Source: an uncultured Clostridia bacterium
GTDB taxonomy: Bacteria > Bacillota > Clostridia > Oscillospirales > Acutalibacteraceae
Assembly (NCBI GenBank): GCA_947625485.1
Contig: CANQOP010000003.1
Span: 1 to 64,000 of the forward strand
Reading direction: 5' to 3'
DNA: 64,000 bases
Each line of letters opens with the position of its first letter. The first letter of the stretch is position 1. The notes under the pieces are model-generated. The model made no database searches and was not told the origin of the DNA. It saw nothing but the letters and a program-made list of their open reading frames with translations. Of the stretch, positions 1 to 8,696 are shown piece after piece. The position numbers and the translations under genes were made by a program.

Positions 1-77
1 CCTGCCGATTACATTAATTCTTTCCTTTCTACCGGTGAAGTTTTCTAATTTTGTAACACATCATTGACAAACCTACA

Positions 78-908
78 TTATTTAAAAAGTTGTGGGTGCA
101 TACGACTGTAGTGGAAAATATACTGCTGCGCGATACCCGCGTACACGCCGAAATCCGAGGGCGTCATATCGGGGAAAAGCCTTTCCATAGCGCGCTTCAT
201 CCACACGTCGACGGGAAACGCCTCTATTCTGTGCAACCCGTATAAGAGCGCGCAGTCGGCAACCTTTACTCCAACACCCTTGATTTTCATAAGCTCGGCG
301 CGCGCTTCGTCATAGGGCAGAGTGCGGCAGTTCTCGAGCCGCACCTCCCTTGACGCGACCTTACGTGCTCCGTCAATTATGTATTTGTTTCGAAAGCCCG
401 CCCTGAGAGGCGCAAGGTCGTCGGGCTCTAAGACGGCTAATCTCTCCGCAGTCGGAAATCCGTAGCCCGAGCCGACAGGCTCCCCGAAGGTTTCGCACAG
501 ACGCGCGACTATGCCTTTAATACGTTTTATATTGTTGTTCTGCGAAATAATAAAGGTGCACAGCGCCTCCCACGGCTCCTGGCGAAGGATACGAATGCCT
601 GAAGCGTACTGCGCCGCCTCGCTTAATATCGGATGAAGAGCGCTTATGCTCTCGCGCACGGCTTTGTAATCGAGGTCCAAATCGAGGTACGGCTTCCATA
701 TTTTTTCAAAATCATTTTCGTCACAATTATCTATGTATAGAACGTCGCCGTCACGGCGCATAGTTACCTCGCGACCGAACGCAATACCGCGAAAGCCGCC
801 CGAACACTCCGCCCAGCGAAAGCTTTGTCCGCAGTCGAGAGTCTGGGCGAGGTCAAGATCAGAAACGCCCGTTATTTTTACGCCCGTCTCGGTTTTAAAA
901 CATTTCAT
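78..908 (-). CDS. ogg: 8-oxoguanine DNA glycosylase (OGG1-like, HhH-GPD)
   Basis: A 276-residue bifunctional glycosylase/AP lyase for base-excision repair of 8-oxoguanine. The N-terminal domain (about residues 1-105) reads like the bacterial OGG1 family (TLDCGQSFRW near residue 23). The HhH-GPD domain follows, with helix-hairpin-helix GVGVKVADCA; Lys215 matches the Schiff-base lysine and Asp234 (FPVDVW) the catalytic aspartate. The family is known to excise oxidised purines and nick the abasic site; specificity here is inferred from the motifs. It is monocistronic and divergent from the DUF6062-like gene. No iron-sulfur Cys cluster is present, which argues against MutY or Nth. Confidence 0.9.
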   Translation of the reverse strand: MKCFKTETGVKITGVSDLDLAQTLDCGQSFRWAECSGGFRGIAFGREVTMRRDGDVLYIDNCDENDFEKIWKPYLDLDLDYKAVRESISALHPILSEAAQYASGIRILRQEPWEALCTFIISQNNNIKRIKGIVARLCETFGEPVGSGYGFPTAERLAVLEPDDLAPLRAGFRNKYIIDGARKVASREVRLENCRTLPYDEARAELMKIKGVGVKVADCALLYGLHRIEAFPVDVWMKRAMERLFPDMTPSDFGVYAGIAQQYIFHYSRMHPQLFK

Positions 909-959
909 ATAATACTCCTATTTTATAAAATGGCAGTCGGTTTATTTTAAAATAAGTAT

Positions 960-982
960 ATCATATTTTTTTCAAATATGAT
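960..982. repeat. 9-bp inverted repeat in divergent promoter region
   Basis: The arms ATCATATTT (960-968) and AAATATGAT (974-982) are exact inverses around a 5-nt T-rich loop. They sit between the divergent glycosylase and DUF6062-like genes. The repeat could be an operator or a weak hairpin; the sequence does not decide. Confidence 0.4.
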
Positions 983-1016
983 ACAATTAAATTATTACAA
1001 TTCACGAGGTAATCTT

Positions 1017-1706
1017 ATGAAAGAGAACATATGCACAATACCGATTAACGACCTTTTTAAGCCGAAAAACGGCTGTCCGATTTGCCGAATGGAAGAAATG
1101 CTAGAAGAGACCTACGTGGACTTTGTCGTCGGGGACGCGATGATGGAGCCGAATATACGCATCGAGACTAACCGAAAAGGCTTTTGTCACAGGCATTTTT
1201 CCAAAATGTTCAGGGCAGGTCAGAAGCTCCCTAACGCGCTGATAATGGAGTCGCACTTACAGGAAATTATAGACGAAATTCTCCCGAAAAAGGCGGGCCC
1301 AAGACCCGACAAAAAATCCCTCGAAAAAATCGAAGAGCTTGACAAAACCTGCTACGTCTGCGACAGAATTGAGACGGATATTCATCACCTGCTCGCGACT
1401 GTGTTTTCAGAATACCAAAAGTCGGAGGAGTTTCGCTCTCTTTATCGCGAACAGCCGTTTATCTGTCTCAATCACTACGCTCTGATTATGCGCGGCGCTA
1501 TGGGAAAGCGCGGCATAGGCTCAAAATATATGCCCGACTTTCACTCAGACACCTACGCCCTGACGAAAAACTACCTCCTTTCACTCAAGGAGGACACGAG
1601 CTACTTCTGTTCGATGTTCGACTACCGCAACCGCGGGGGCGACTTCAAGAAAAGCAAGGACGTTATCGAGCGCAACATAGAATACCTTACAAAGGAAAAG
1701 CCGTAA
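1017..1706 (+). CDS. DUF6062-like Cys-rich cytoplasmic protein
   Basis: A 229-residue soluble protein. I start it at the ATG at 1017 because ACGAGGT lies 7 nt upstream; an earlier in-frame ATG at 978 has no ribosome site. It carries four Cys/His motifs: CPIC near residue 20, CHRHF near 57, CYVC near 113 and CLNH near 147. This is a pattern for one or two metal sites and matches the clostridial family named DUF6062. There is no signal peptide or membrane segment. Function is unknown. A strong bidirectional terminator follows the gene, so it is probably transcribed alone. Confidence 0.7.
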   Translation: MKENICTIPINDLFKPKNGCPICRMEEMLEETYVDFVVGDAMMEPNIRIETNRKGFCHRHFSKMFRAGQKLPNALIMESHLQEIIDEILPKKAGPRPDKKSLEKIEELDKTCYVCDRIETDIHHLLATVFSEYQKSEEFRSLYREQPFICLNHYALIMRGAMGKRGIGSKYMPDFHSDTYALTKNYLLSLKEDTSYFCSMFDYRNRGGDFKKSKDVIERNIEYLTKEKP

Positions 1707-1755
1707 TTATCGCAGCAGTTAAAAAGCAAGTCATAAAATCCCTGCTGCTTCGCAA

Positions 1756-1793
1756 AAACAGGCTGTCCAGCTGAACGCTGAGACAGCCTGTTT
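1756..1793. terminator. Bidirectional Rho-independent terminator
   Basis: A 12-bp perfect stem, AAACAGGCTGTC (1756-1767) with GACAGCCTGTTT (1782-1793). T-rich tracts lie on both sides, so it can end the rightward DUF6062-like gene and the leftward tail-fibre-like gene. Confidence 0.8.
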
Positions 1794-1874
1794 CATATTT
1801 AATTATATCAATTTGGTTTCGCCGCTTTTGTTTGTTTCAGCGCAAAATTCTGTCTTAACTATGTTGTTAAGAAA

Positions 1875-3917
1875 TTATTGCCTTAAAACAGTAGCGGTAA
1901 ATTGAATTGTGTCGCTTCCCGTCGGCTTAGTCCCGTCCATATTAAGAACTTTAAATTCCATATACGGAGCACTGCTTATTATCTCTACGATATAATGTTT
2001 TTTGTTTGCACTACTTAACCCGCCGCCGATAACATATGCAGGGTGGGTTGGAATGTATCCTGATGAAAACGTTATTCTATCGGAATTGTATGTATCTGAA
2101 ATTGTTATACTGCCGTAAACAGTTACCTTGTTCGCCGACAGCTCATATTTACCCGAAAAATTGCTCGGCTGGGCGTTGCCCTTAAATTCATCTACAATAT
2201 TTTCAGACGTGAACGCGCTCCAATCGGCAAAATCGCTCTCTTCGCGATTTCTGTGCCAGACAACGCCGTCCTGACCTATAGCGACTTGATTGTATACGCC
2301 CTGATTCCTTCCGTTTCGATTCGGTAAATTAAATATTAAAATACGGTACGGATTTTCGGTATTAAATACCGATTTGTCCATAGTAGCGGAATATATTTTT
2401 CTGCTCTGCCACTCTCTCGGGGATATTTCGTCTATTTGGATATTAATTTTCGCATATGTACCTTCTTCGTTAGTCGCCGTGTTAATTAACATCGTTTTAA
2501 TTTTAGAAAATTCTTCGGACGATAAACTAAATTCTACAGTATCAGTCCATTTGCTATCAGTAAATGCAGAGAATTGCTTAACGATATACTCAGAATTGCT
2601 GCTGTTAGTACTGCTCATAAATTTTATGTGCACTTCACGCGTTCCGCCTGTTCGTGTTACCGTTAATCTGTATTTTGTATCAGCGGAAATCTGTAGGTCG
2701 TCAATGTTTATATATTCAAAACCGTAACCGGACCCGCCTACAGTCGAACTATCATAGCTTTTGCTATATTTTTCATTGGCGACATAATCCAATTCATTTA
2801 ATGTTATTGGCATATACGTTCCGCTATATGACTTTGATATGCTCTCCGCATAAACCGACAGTCCGGATACAGCTTCGCCGCCGCCCTGATTCTGTAAGTC
2901 GCTTAATAGTGTTCGCAAATCGGAATTTAAGTTATCGTACGATACAGAATTTGGGGCGTTATCCAGTTTACCGTTTTGTAAATTCTGAATGTTCTCGTCG
3001 AAACTCTCCTCCAAAAGGTCAAGAAATTGGTTTACCTTTTGCGTAGGATAATAATAACGCTCGGGCGTGCTCCAGCCCTCGTCAGAGCCTCGTCGGAAAA
3101 AGAGTCCGTCGATTTCTCCCAGAATAATTTGGCGTCTGTCGCTCGGCTTAACTATGTAACAGTACTGCGTTTCCGAACCGAGAAAAAGCTGGTTCGTAGT
3201 TAAAAGAGCAATATAAATTTTCCTGTTTTCAAGGTTAATTTTGTCAAGCTCATTAAGATACATAGGGGCGCCCGTACCCGCATATAAGATAGCGGCAGAT
3301 ATTTTTGATTTAACCTCTTCGGAGAGGTTGCTTAACTTGACCGCGCCGTCTGTGTCGTTCAGCTTCTTTTTCAGCGCGTTATAAATTCCGCCGCTTTTTA
3401 CCGCTTTATTGCTGTTCTCTACAGGCTCGGCGTCGAGAAGAGTGCCTTCCGTTATAGCGGCAATCCTCTCGTTAATGTCCTCCAGAGCCGCCCGCTCTTT
3501 ATCTAACAGACCGTTGAGATATTCCTCGTGCTGCAAAAACTCGGAGTTTTCCTTGTTTTTATATGCTTCGCCGAATTCGATTGACGTGTGCACCAAAAGC
3601 GACGTGACGGCGCTGTGGAACACAATCCCGCTGCTGTTGCTTGCTTTAATCTGCATTTTGAGGATTCCGCTCTTGTAAATCTGCTCGCTCGTGACATTCC
3701 ACGTCAGTTTTGTTCCGCTTTCGGCGGGTTTGCTGTCGAGCAGGAAGAAATTTGTTGAGCCGTCGTCAAACTGCAAATACATTCTGTAGATAAGGCTTAC
3801 GTCGGTTACTCCCTCGACAAAAAACTCCTTCGTTGCGTGGAGGTTGTCGCCTGCGTAACCGATAAACACCTCTTTTTCAGGAATAATAAATTTTCCGTTC
3901 TTTTTTATAGTAATCAT
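1875..3917 (-). CDS. Orphan phage baseplate/tail-fibre-like protein
   Basis: 680 residues with a modular phage-tail look. The N-terminal about 115 residues resemble the BppU-type baseplate upper-protein domain. A short charged helix follows (about 125-160). The stretch near 165-185 (AVKSGGIYNAL) is the linker typical of tail fibres, joining the stalk to a receptor-binding part. Residues 350-500 look beta-rich, 505-575 resemble a pyocin-knob segment (WHRNREESDFADWSAF), and the last 90 residues form another beta-rich tip. The ribosome site AGGAGGCG precedes the ATG. No other phage gene is next to it; neighbours are terminators, a repair gene and glnS. It may be a relic, a domesticated adhesin, or a gene serving a tail-like particle encoded elsewhere. 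Confidence 0.7.
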   Translation of the reverse strand: MITIKKNGKFIIPEKEVFIGYAGDNLHATKEFFVEGVTDVSLIYRMYLQFDDGSTNFFLLDSKPAESGTKLTWNVTSEQIYKSGILKMQIKASNSSGIVFHSAVTSLLVHTSIEFGEAYKNKENSEFLQHEEYLNGLLDKERAALEDINERIAAITEGTLLDAEPVENSNKAVKSGGIYNALKKKLNDTDGAVKLSNLSEEVKSKISAAILYAGTGAPMYLNELDKINLENRKIYIALLTTNQLFLGSETQYCYIVKPSDRRQIILGEIDGLFFRRGSDEGWSTPERYYYPTQKVNQFLDLLEESFDENIQNLQNGKLDNAPNSVSYDNLNSDLRTLLSDLQNQGGGEAVSGLSVYAESISKSYSGTYMPITLNELDYVANEKYSKSYDSSTVGGSGYGFEYINIDDLQISADTKYRLTVTRTGGTREVHIKFMSSTNSSNSEYIVKQFSAFTDSKWTDTVEFSLSSEEFSKIKTMLINTATNEEGTYAKINIQIDEISPREWQSRKIYSATMDKSVFNTENPYRILIFNLPNRNGRNQGVYNQVAIGQDGVVWHRNREESDFADWSAFTSENIVDEFKGNAQPSNFSGKYELSANKVTVYGSITISDTYNSDRITFSSGYIPTHPAYVIGGGLSSANKKHYIVEIISSAPYMEFKVLNMDGTKPTGSDTIQFTATVLRQ

Positions 3918-3951
3918 TTTTTCGCCTCCTATCTACCGTTAAAAAGGAAAA

Positions 3952-3977
3952 GAAATTGCATAGTACTATGCAATTTC
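3952..3977. repeat. 26-bp perfect palindrome upstream of tail-fibre-like gene
   Basis: The left half GAAATTGCATAGT and right half ACTATGCAATTTC are exact inverses with no loop. In the leftward direction the palindrome is followed by TTTTCC and TTTTT and ends 34 nt before the start codon of the tail-fibre-like gene. It may act as an attenuator/terminator in that leader or as a protein-binding site. Confidence 0.6.
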
Positions 3978-4049
3978 CTCAAAAATTTTTCACTAATTTA
4001 AAATATCCGCTGAATCGCGCTTGAACGTTTAGAGTACGTAAATTTAAAA

Positions 4050-4078
4050 GCGGCTGAAAATCAGAAATTTTCAGCCGC
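4050..4078. terminator. glnS terminator (bidirectional)
   Basis: An 11-bp perfect stem, GCGGCTGAAAA (4050-4060) with TTTTCAGCCGC (4068-4078), loop of 7 nt. TTTT follows leftward and TTTTTT rightward. It lies just past the glnS stop. Confidence 0.8.
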
Positions 4079-4094
4079 AGTTTTTTATTATATG

Positions 4095-5765
4095 CTATTT
4101 TTTCTTAAAGCCGTCCTTTAGACCTACGCTTCTGTTGAACACGAGGTGCTCGGGAGAGCTGTCCTTGCTGTCCGCGCAAAAATATCCCTGACGCATAAAC
4201 TGGAAGCGGTCGCTGCTCTCAGCATTTTCTAGAGATTTTTCGACCTTGCAGTTCTTTAGCACTACGAGCGACTTGGGATTAATAAAATCAAGGAAGTTTC
4301 CTTCTCCCAAATCGGGATCCGAAACGGTAAAAAGGTTGTCGTAGAGGCGAACCTCAGCGTCAAGACAATCCTTGGCGTTTACCCAGTGGATAGTACCGCG
4401 CACCTTCCTGCCGTCGGGGGTATTTCCTCCGCGCGTTTCGGGGTCGTACTCGGCGTAAACTTCTGAAATATTGCCGTTTTCGTCCTTTTTGCAGCCCGTA
4501 CATTTAACGATATACGCGCCCTTAATGCGTACCTCGTTGCCCGGGTAAAGGCGCTGATACTTCTTTATCGGCTCTTCCATAAAGTCCGAAGACTCGATAT
4601 AAAGCTCGTTCGAAAAGGTCACCGTGCGCGTTTCCATCTCGGGGTGGTTGGGATGATTTTCAACCTCGAACTGCTCGGTCTTGCCCTCGGAATAGTTTGT
4701 AATTATGAGCTTAACAGGCTCCAGAACAGCCATAGCGCGTATTGCTCTTTCGTTGAGGTCGTCGCGCAGACAGTGCTCGAGAAAGCTGTACTCGACGGTG
4801 GAGTTAACCTTGGACACGCCTATCTGGTCGATAAAGCCGCGGATAGCCTCGGGCGTGTAGCCACGGCGGCGCAGTCCGCAGATAGTCGGCATACGCGGGT
4901 CGTCCCAGCCGCTTACATAGTTTTCCTCGACAAGACGGCGAAGCTTGCGCTTGCTCATCACTGTGTTGTTGATTCCGAGGCGCGAAAACTCAATCTGTCT
5001 CGGCTTACACGGCGCGGAGATATTCGCCACAACCCAGTCGTAAAGCGGTCTGTGAGCCTCGAATTCAAGGGTGCAAAGCGAGTGCGTGATGCCCTCGAGC
5101 GCGTCCTCTATCGGGTGGGCAAAGTCGTACATAGGATAGATGCACCACTCTCCGCCCGTTCTGTGATGACGCATATGATTAATTCTGTAAATTACGGGGT
5201 CGCGCATATTGAAGTTGCCCGACGCAAGGTCGATTTTCGCGCGCAAGGTCATTTTTCCGTCCTCAAACTCGCCCTCGCGCATACGGCGGAAGAGGTCGAG
5301 ACTCTCCTCAATCGGTCGGTCGCGGTACGGCGACTTAGCGGGAGTCGAGAGGTCGCCGCGGTACTCGCGCATCTGCTCGCCCGAAAGCTCGCATACATAC
5401 GCAAGTCCCTTTTCGATAAGCTCGACGGCGAAGTCGTACATCTGCGGAAAATACTCGGACGCATAGTAAAATCTGTCGTCCCAGTCAAAGCCGAGCCACT
5501 TAACGTCCTCCTTGATAGCGTCGACGTACTCGACGTCCTCCTTGGTCGGGTTAGTGTCGTCCATACGCAGATTGCACAGACCGTTATACTTCTCCGCCGT
5601 GCCGAAGTTCACGCAAACAGCCTTTGCGTGGCCGATATGGAGGTAGCCGTTCGGCTCGGGTGGAAAGCGCGTGTGCACTCTTTCGCCGTAAAATCCGCCG
5701 CCCTCGGCTATGTCCTCGTCGATAAATCGGTGTATAAAATTTTCACTTCTGTTTTCTTCTGCCAT
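4095..5765 (-). CDS. glnS: Glutaminyl-tRNA synthetase
   Basis: 556 residues, a class I synthetase that charges tRNA-Gln directly with glutamine. The HIGH signature is HIGH at residues 43-46 in [15 protein letters not shown], and the KMSKS equivalent is VMSKRK near residue 270. PPEPNG rather than PSPTG separates GlnRS from GluRS. The C-terminal half is the beta-barrel anticodon-binding region. It lies 39 bp downstream of gltX in the same direction, so the two are probably cotranscribed. GlnRS is patchy in Firmicutes, where many species use GatCAB amidation instead. Confidence 0.96.
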   Translation of the reverse strand: MAEENRSENFIHRFIDEDIAEGGGFYGERVHTRFPPEPNGYLHIGHAKAVCVNFGTAEKYNGLCNLRMDDTNPTKEDVEYVDAIKEDVKWLGFDWDDRFYYASEYFPQMYDFAVELIEKGLAYVCELSGEQMREYRGDLSTPAKSPYRDRPIEESLDLFRRMREGEFEDGKMTLRAKIDLASGNFNMRDPVIYRINHMRHHRTGGEWCIYPMYDFAHPIEDALEGITHSLCTLEFEAHRPLYDWVVANISAPCKPRQIEFSRLGINNTVMSKRKLRRLVEENYVSGWDDPRMPTICGLRRRGYTPEAIRGFIDQIGVSKVNSTVEYSFLEHCLRDDLNERAIRAMAVLEPVKLIITNYSEGKTEQFEVENHPNHPEMETRTVTFSNELYIESSDFMEEPIKKYQRLYPGNEVRIKGAYIVKCTGCKKDENGNISEVYAEYDPETRGGNTPDGRKVRGTIHWVNAKDCLDAEVRLYDNLFTVSDPDLGEGNFLDFINPKSLVVLKNCKVEKSLENAESSDRFQFMRQGYFCADSKDSSPEHLVFNRSVGLKDGFKKK

Positions 5766-5804
5766 AAAAATACCTTCTGTTATTTGTTACTTCCGCGCGT
5801 AAAC

Positions 5805-7262
5805 TTACGCGTTCAGTTTTATAAGTCCTGCTTCAATTCTTCTGAGAGCCTCGTCCCTGCCGAGTATATCGAGAATTTCAATCGCGCCTCCGGGAGTCAC
5901 CTTCTGACCTGCCGCCGCGATACGAACGCCCCACATTACCGTGCCGTTTTTAAGCTCTTTTTCGACCGCCATATTAATAAGGCAGTCGTGAACAGCGTCC
6001 GCCGTCCACTCGGGCAGAGCCTTTAATCTCTCGTAAGCCTCTTTTAAAAGCGCGGGAGAATTTTCGAGGTTGGTTTTGCTTTTCTTATTTATGAATAAAT
6101 CCGTATTATACTCCGGTATCTCCGCCAAAAAACGGATTTTTTCGGGAATATCGGTGAATTTCTCGGTTCTCTGCTTTAATATGCCCGTAAGCTTTGTGAA
6201 ATCTACTTTTTTATCGCCGAACACTTCCTTATAATATGGCATAGCGTGCTCTGTGAACTCGTCGTCGGACATCGCTTTGATGTACTCGGCGTTAAACCAC
6301 AACAGCTTATCGTAGTCAAAAACCGCGGGGGATTTGGAAATTCCTTCGATAAAGAAATTTTGCTCTAATTCCCTCATAGAAAAGATTTCCCGATTATCCT
6401 TAGGACACCAGCCCAAAAGCGCGATATAATTTATAATCGCCTCGGGCAGATAACCCTCCTTAACTAAATCCTCAAAGCCGGTCGAGCCGTGGCGCTTGCT
6501 GAGCTTTGAAACCGAGCCGTCCTCGTTCTTTCCCATAATAAGCGGCAGGTGAACGTAAACAGGTATTTCCCAGCCGAACGCATCGTATAGCAGGTTGTAC
6601 TTCGGCGTGGAGCTGAGGTACTCGCTTCCGCGTACAACGTGGGTAATCCCCATAGTATGGTCGTCGATTACGTTCGCGAAATTATAGGTCGGGTATCCGT
6701 CCGTCTTTATAAGAATCTGGTCCTGTAGCTCGCTGTTATCAACCGTAATTTCCCCGAAAACAGCGTCCTTAAAGGTCGTCTTTCCCTCAAGGGGCATTTT
6801 CTGGCGTATAACGTAGGGCGTACCGTTTCTTAGGTTCCTGTCGATTTCCTCCTGCGGAAGGTCGCGGCACCGGCGGTCATAACCTCCGAACGCCGAGCTT
6901 TCGGAGAGCTTATCCAGGCGCTCCTTGGAGCAGAAGCACCGGTACGCCTTTCCTTCCTTTATAAGCCGTTGGGCGTAAGGAAGGTACATATCCCTGCGCT
7001 CGCTTTGAACGTAAGGTCCGAAGTCTCCGCCCTTGTCGGGTCCCTCGTCGTGGATAATCCCCGCCGTTTTTAGCGTGTTGTAAATCACGTCAACCGCGCC
7101 CTCGACGTAGCGCTCACGGTCGGTATCCTCTATTCGGAGCACAAAAGTACCTCCCTGAGACTTCGCTATAAGATATTCGTAGAGCGCCGTCCTAAGATTT
7201 CCGACGTGCATAAAACCCGTCGGCGACGGAGCGTAGCGTGTTCGTACTGTTTTGATTACCAT
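5805..7262 (-). CDS. gltX: Glutamyl-tRNA synthetase
   Basis: 485 residues, class I synthetase for glutamate. The HIGH motif is HVGN in APSPTGFMHVGN (residues 11-22), and the KMSKS motif is KLSKR near residue 247. The start at 7262 is chosen because TGAGTGG lies upstream and the conserved N-terminus begins there; a longer in-frame extension to 7322 is not conserved in style. It sits directly upstream of glnS. Having both enzymes as neighbours suggests separate charging of tRNA-Glu and tRNA-Gln rather than a misacylation route. No T-box leader was seen upstream. Confidence 0.95.
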   Translation of the reverse strand: MVIKTVRTRYAPSPTGFMHVGNLRTALYEYLIAKSQGGTFVLRIEDTDRERYVEGAVDVIYNTLKTAGIIHDEGPDKGGDFGPYVQSERRDMYLPYAQRLIKEGKAYRCFCSKERLDKLSESSAFGGYDRRCRDLPQEEIDRNLRNGTPYVIRQKMPLEGKTTFKDAVFGEITVDNSELQDQILIKTDGYPTYNFANVIDDHTMGITHVVRGSEYLSSTPKYNLLYDAFGWEIPVYVHLPLIMGKNEDGSVSKLSKRHGSTGFEDLVKEGYLPEAIINYIALLGWCPKDNREIFSMRELEQNFFIEGISKSPAVFDYDKLLWFNAEYIKAMSDDEFTEHAMPYYKEVFGDKKVDFTKLTGILKQRTEKFTDIPEKIRFLAEIPEYNTDLFINKKSKTNLENSPALLKEAYERLKALPEWTADAVHDCLINMAVEKELKNGTVMWGVRIAAAGQKVTPGGAIEILDILGRDEALRRIEAGLIKLNA

Positions 7263-7372
7263 AAAACCACTCAATTCATTGCGTAATTTGCTTATCCCAT
7301 AGTATATCACAATTTGGTACAAGGTGGCAAGGGATTTGTTTTCTGTTTATTTAAACCCTTTTTAACAGAAAT

Positions 7373-7390
7373 AAGCCGCAAAAGCGGCTT
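7373..7390 (-). terminator. Terminator after small membrane protein gene
   Basis: A 7-bp stem, AAGCCGC/GCGGCTT with an AAAA loop, lies directly beyond the stop of the leftward membrane protein gene. The trailing T tract is weak, so it may only partly stop transcription before gltX. Confidence 0.45.
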
Positions 7391-7813
7391 TCATTCCTCG
7401 TCATTTTTTTCTACAGTAAAGTTACTTATTTTAATTTTATACTCGCTGTCCCTCTGTTCCCTCTCTCGGGCGCGCTCTTCCTCAATATTGCTCTTATAAA
7501 CCATATCTCCGATAAAACATCCGAGCATACCTACTATAAGGTATATAAAAACGTAAATTATCCAATGGTAAAAGTGGCTGTATATAAGCACACTGCCGAT
7601 GTAAATTATCGGCGCAATAAGCGGAAAGGTAAAGTCGACCCCGTGTCTCCAGGAGTACACAAGACCCGACACGAGGGCGGTCGCCGGAAAAAGAAACTGG
7701 TACTCTACCGCGTCGTATCTGTAGTTTTCGCCCTGAAAGAAAACCGGCATAATGAGGTAAATCGCCGCTGTAATAAGAGCGAACGGTAAGTAACGCTTTG
7801 CTAATTTTTTCAT
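7391..7813 (-). CDS. Small four-TM membrane protein, unknown function
   Basis: 140 residues from the ATG at 7813, which has ATAGGAGA upstream; a longer reading would overlap the HAD gene. There are four hydrophobic segments (about residues 9-24, 36-53, 60-76 and 79-98) and then a strongly charged cytoplasmic tail (EEERAREREQRDSEYK). No enzymatic motif is visible and I do not recognise the family. It follows the HAD phosphatase by 13 bp and probably shares its transcript. Confidence 0.65.
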   Translation of the reverse strand: MKKLAKRYLPFALITAAIYLIMPVFFQGENYRYDAVEYQFLFPATALVSGLVYSWRHGVDFTFPLIAPIIYIGSVLIYSHFYHWIIYVFIYLIVGMLGCFIGDMVYKSNIEEERAREREQRDSEYKIKISNFTVEKNDEE

Positions 7814-7826
7814 TGAAAAATATCTC

Positions 7827-8549
7827 CTATTTAACGTCGGGCATCCTTCGTGCAAAGGCGAGCAGGTCGCGCAGAGAACCGCTCCGATAAGCGGAAATGT
7901 CTTTCTCCTCTCTGTTGATAAGACAGTCGGTTACGAGATAGCTCGAAATTCCTACAGCGCCGCTCGCGATGACGTCCTCGTCGACGTCGTTGCCGACCAT
8001 CATACATTCATCCGGCTCTACCTTTAGCGTGTCCATAATTTCCTTAAAATATGAGGGATTAGGCTTACACGTACCGGAATTTTCATATGTTGTAACAAGT
8101 ACAAAATCGTCCTTGCCCACTCCCGCCCACGTGAGGCGGTTATTAGTCGCCACAGCCGGAAACACCGGATTAGTCGCCGCGACAAGGCGGTAGCCCTTGC
8201 TTTTAAGCACCTTAATAACCTCGGGAACATTCGGGTTATACTTGCATACGCGCTTGCACTCGTTAAATTCGTTTGTGTAGAAATTGTCGAAATCCTTAAT
8301 ATAGTCGAGAACGCCTGTTCCGCAGAGCTTTGCGAAAACCTTCCAGAAAACGTTGATATTAAGCTCGTCGCCGTTGTTTTTCATCATCGCGCCCGTCGCC
8401 TTCCATACGGATTTTACGAGCGTTTTTTCGTCTATTTTAAGTACCGGACAGAATCGCTTGCTCAGCTCCGTAAAATATATTTTCACGAATTCTTCCTGAT
8501 CCATTGGGAGCATAGTTCCGTCCAAATCAAAAAATATGTATTTTATCAT
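7827..8549 (-). CDS. HAD-superfamily hydrolase
   Basis: 240 residues with all four HAD motifs: FFDLDGT (nucleophile Asp8, acid Asp10), the ATN motif II, the Lys of KPNPSYF (motif III) and VGNDVDEDV (motif IV). A helical C1-type cap sits between motifs I and II, as in small-molecule phosphatases. Substrate cannot be read from the sequence; phosphoglycolate-type or nucleotide phosphatases are possible. Its promoter shares a -35 hexamer with the divergent dehydrogenase gene, so the two may be expressed in opposition. The ribosome site is AAAGGTGATAAC before ATG. Confidence 0.85.
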   Translation of the reverse strand: MIKYIFFDLDGTMLPMDQEEFVKIYFTELSKRFCPVLKIDEKTLVKSVWKATGAMMKNNGDELNINVFWKVFAKLCGTGVLDYIKDFDNFYTNEFNECKRVCKYNPNVPEVIKVLKSKGYRLVAATNPVFPAVATNNRLTWAGVGKDDFVLVTTYENSGTCKPNPSYFKEIMDTLKVEPDECMMVGNDVDEDVIASGAVGISSYLVTDCLINREEKDISAYRSGSLRDLLAFARRMPDVK

Positions 8550-8612
8550 GTTATCACCTTTTATATTTGTTGCGCCGCCGCGCCTTATCGACTTTTTATT
8601 TTGCTAATCCCC

Positions 8613-8664
8613 ATTATACTCCAACAAAATACAGTTTGCAAGAATTTCAATTATATAATATAAT
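8613..8664. promoter_or_regulatory. Divergent promoters sharing one palindromic -35 hexamer
   Basis: TTGCAA at 8636-8641 is its own reverse complement. Rightward it is followed by a 17-bp spacer and TATAAT (8659-8664). Leftward it is followed by a 17-bp spacer and TATAAT (8613-8618 on the complement). Both directions therefore give good sigma-A promoters using the same -35 bases, so RNA polymerase can presumably occupy only one at a time. Confidence 0.7.
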
Positions 8665-8696
8665 AATCAGAGAAAAAATTTTTGGGGTGAATACTT

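Noticed and set aside
4644..6026. 460-codon rightward ORF opposite glnS/gltX
   Set aside because: It is antisense to two certain synthetase genes and crosses their junction; its protein has no recognisable features.
7263..7390. T-box leader upstream of gltX
   Set aside because: No conserved T-box sequence or antiterminator stem is visible, and the space is too short.
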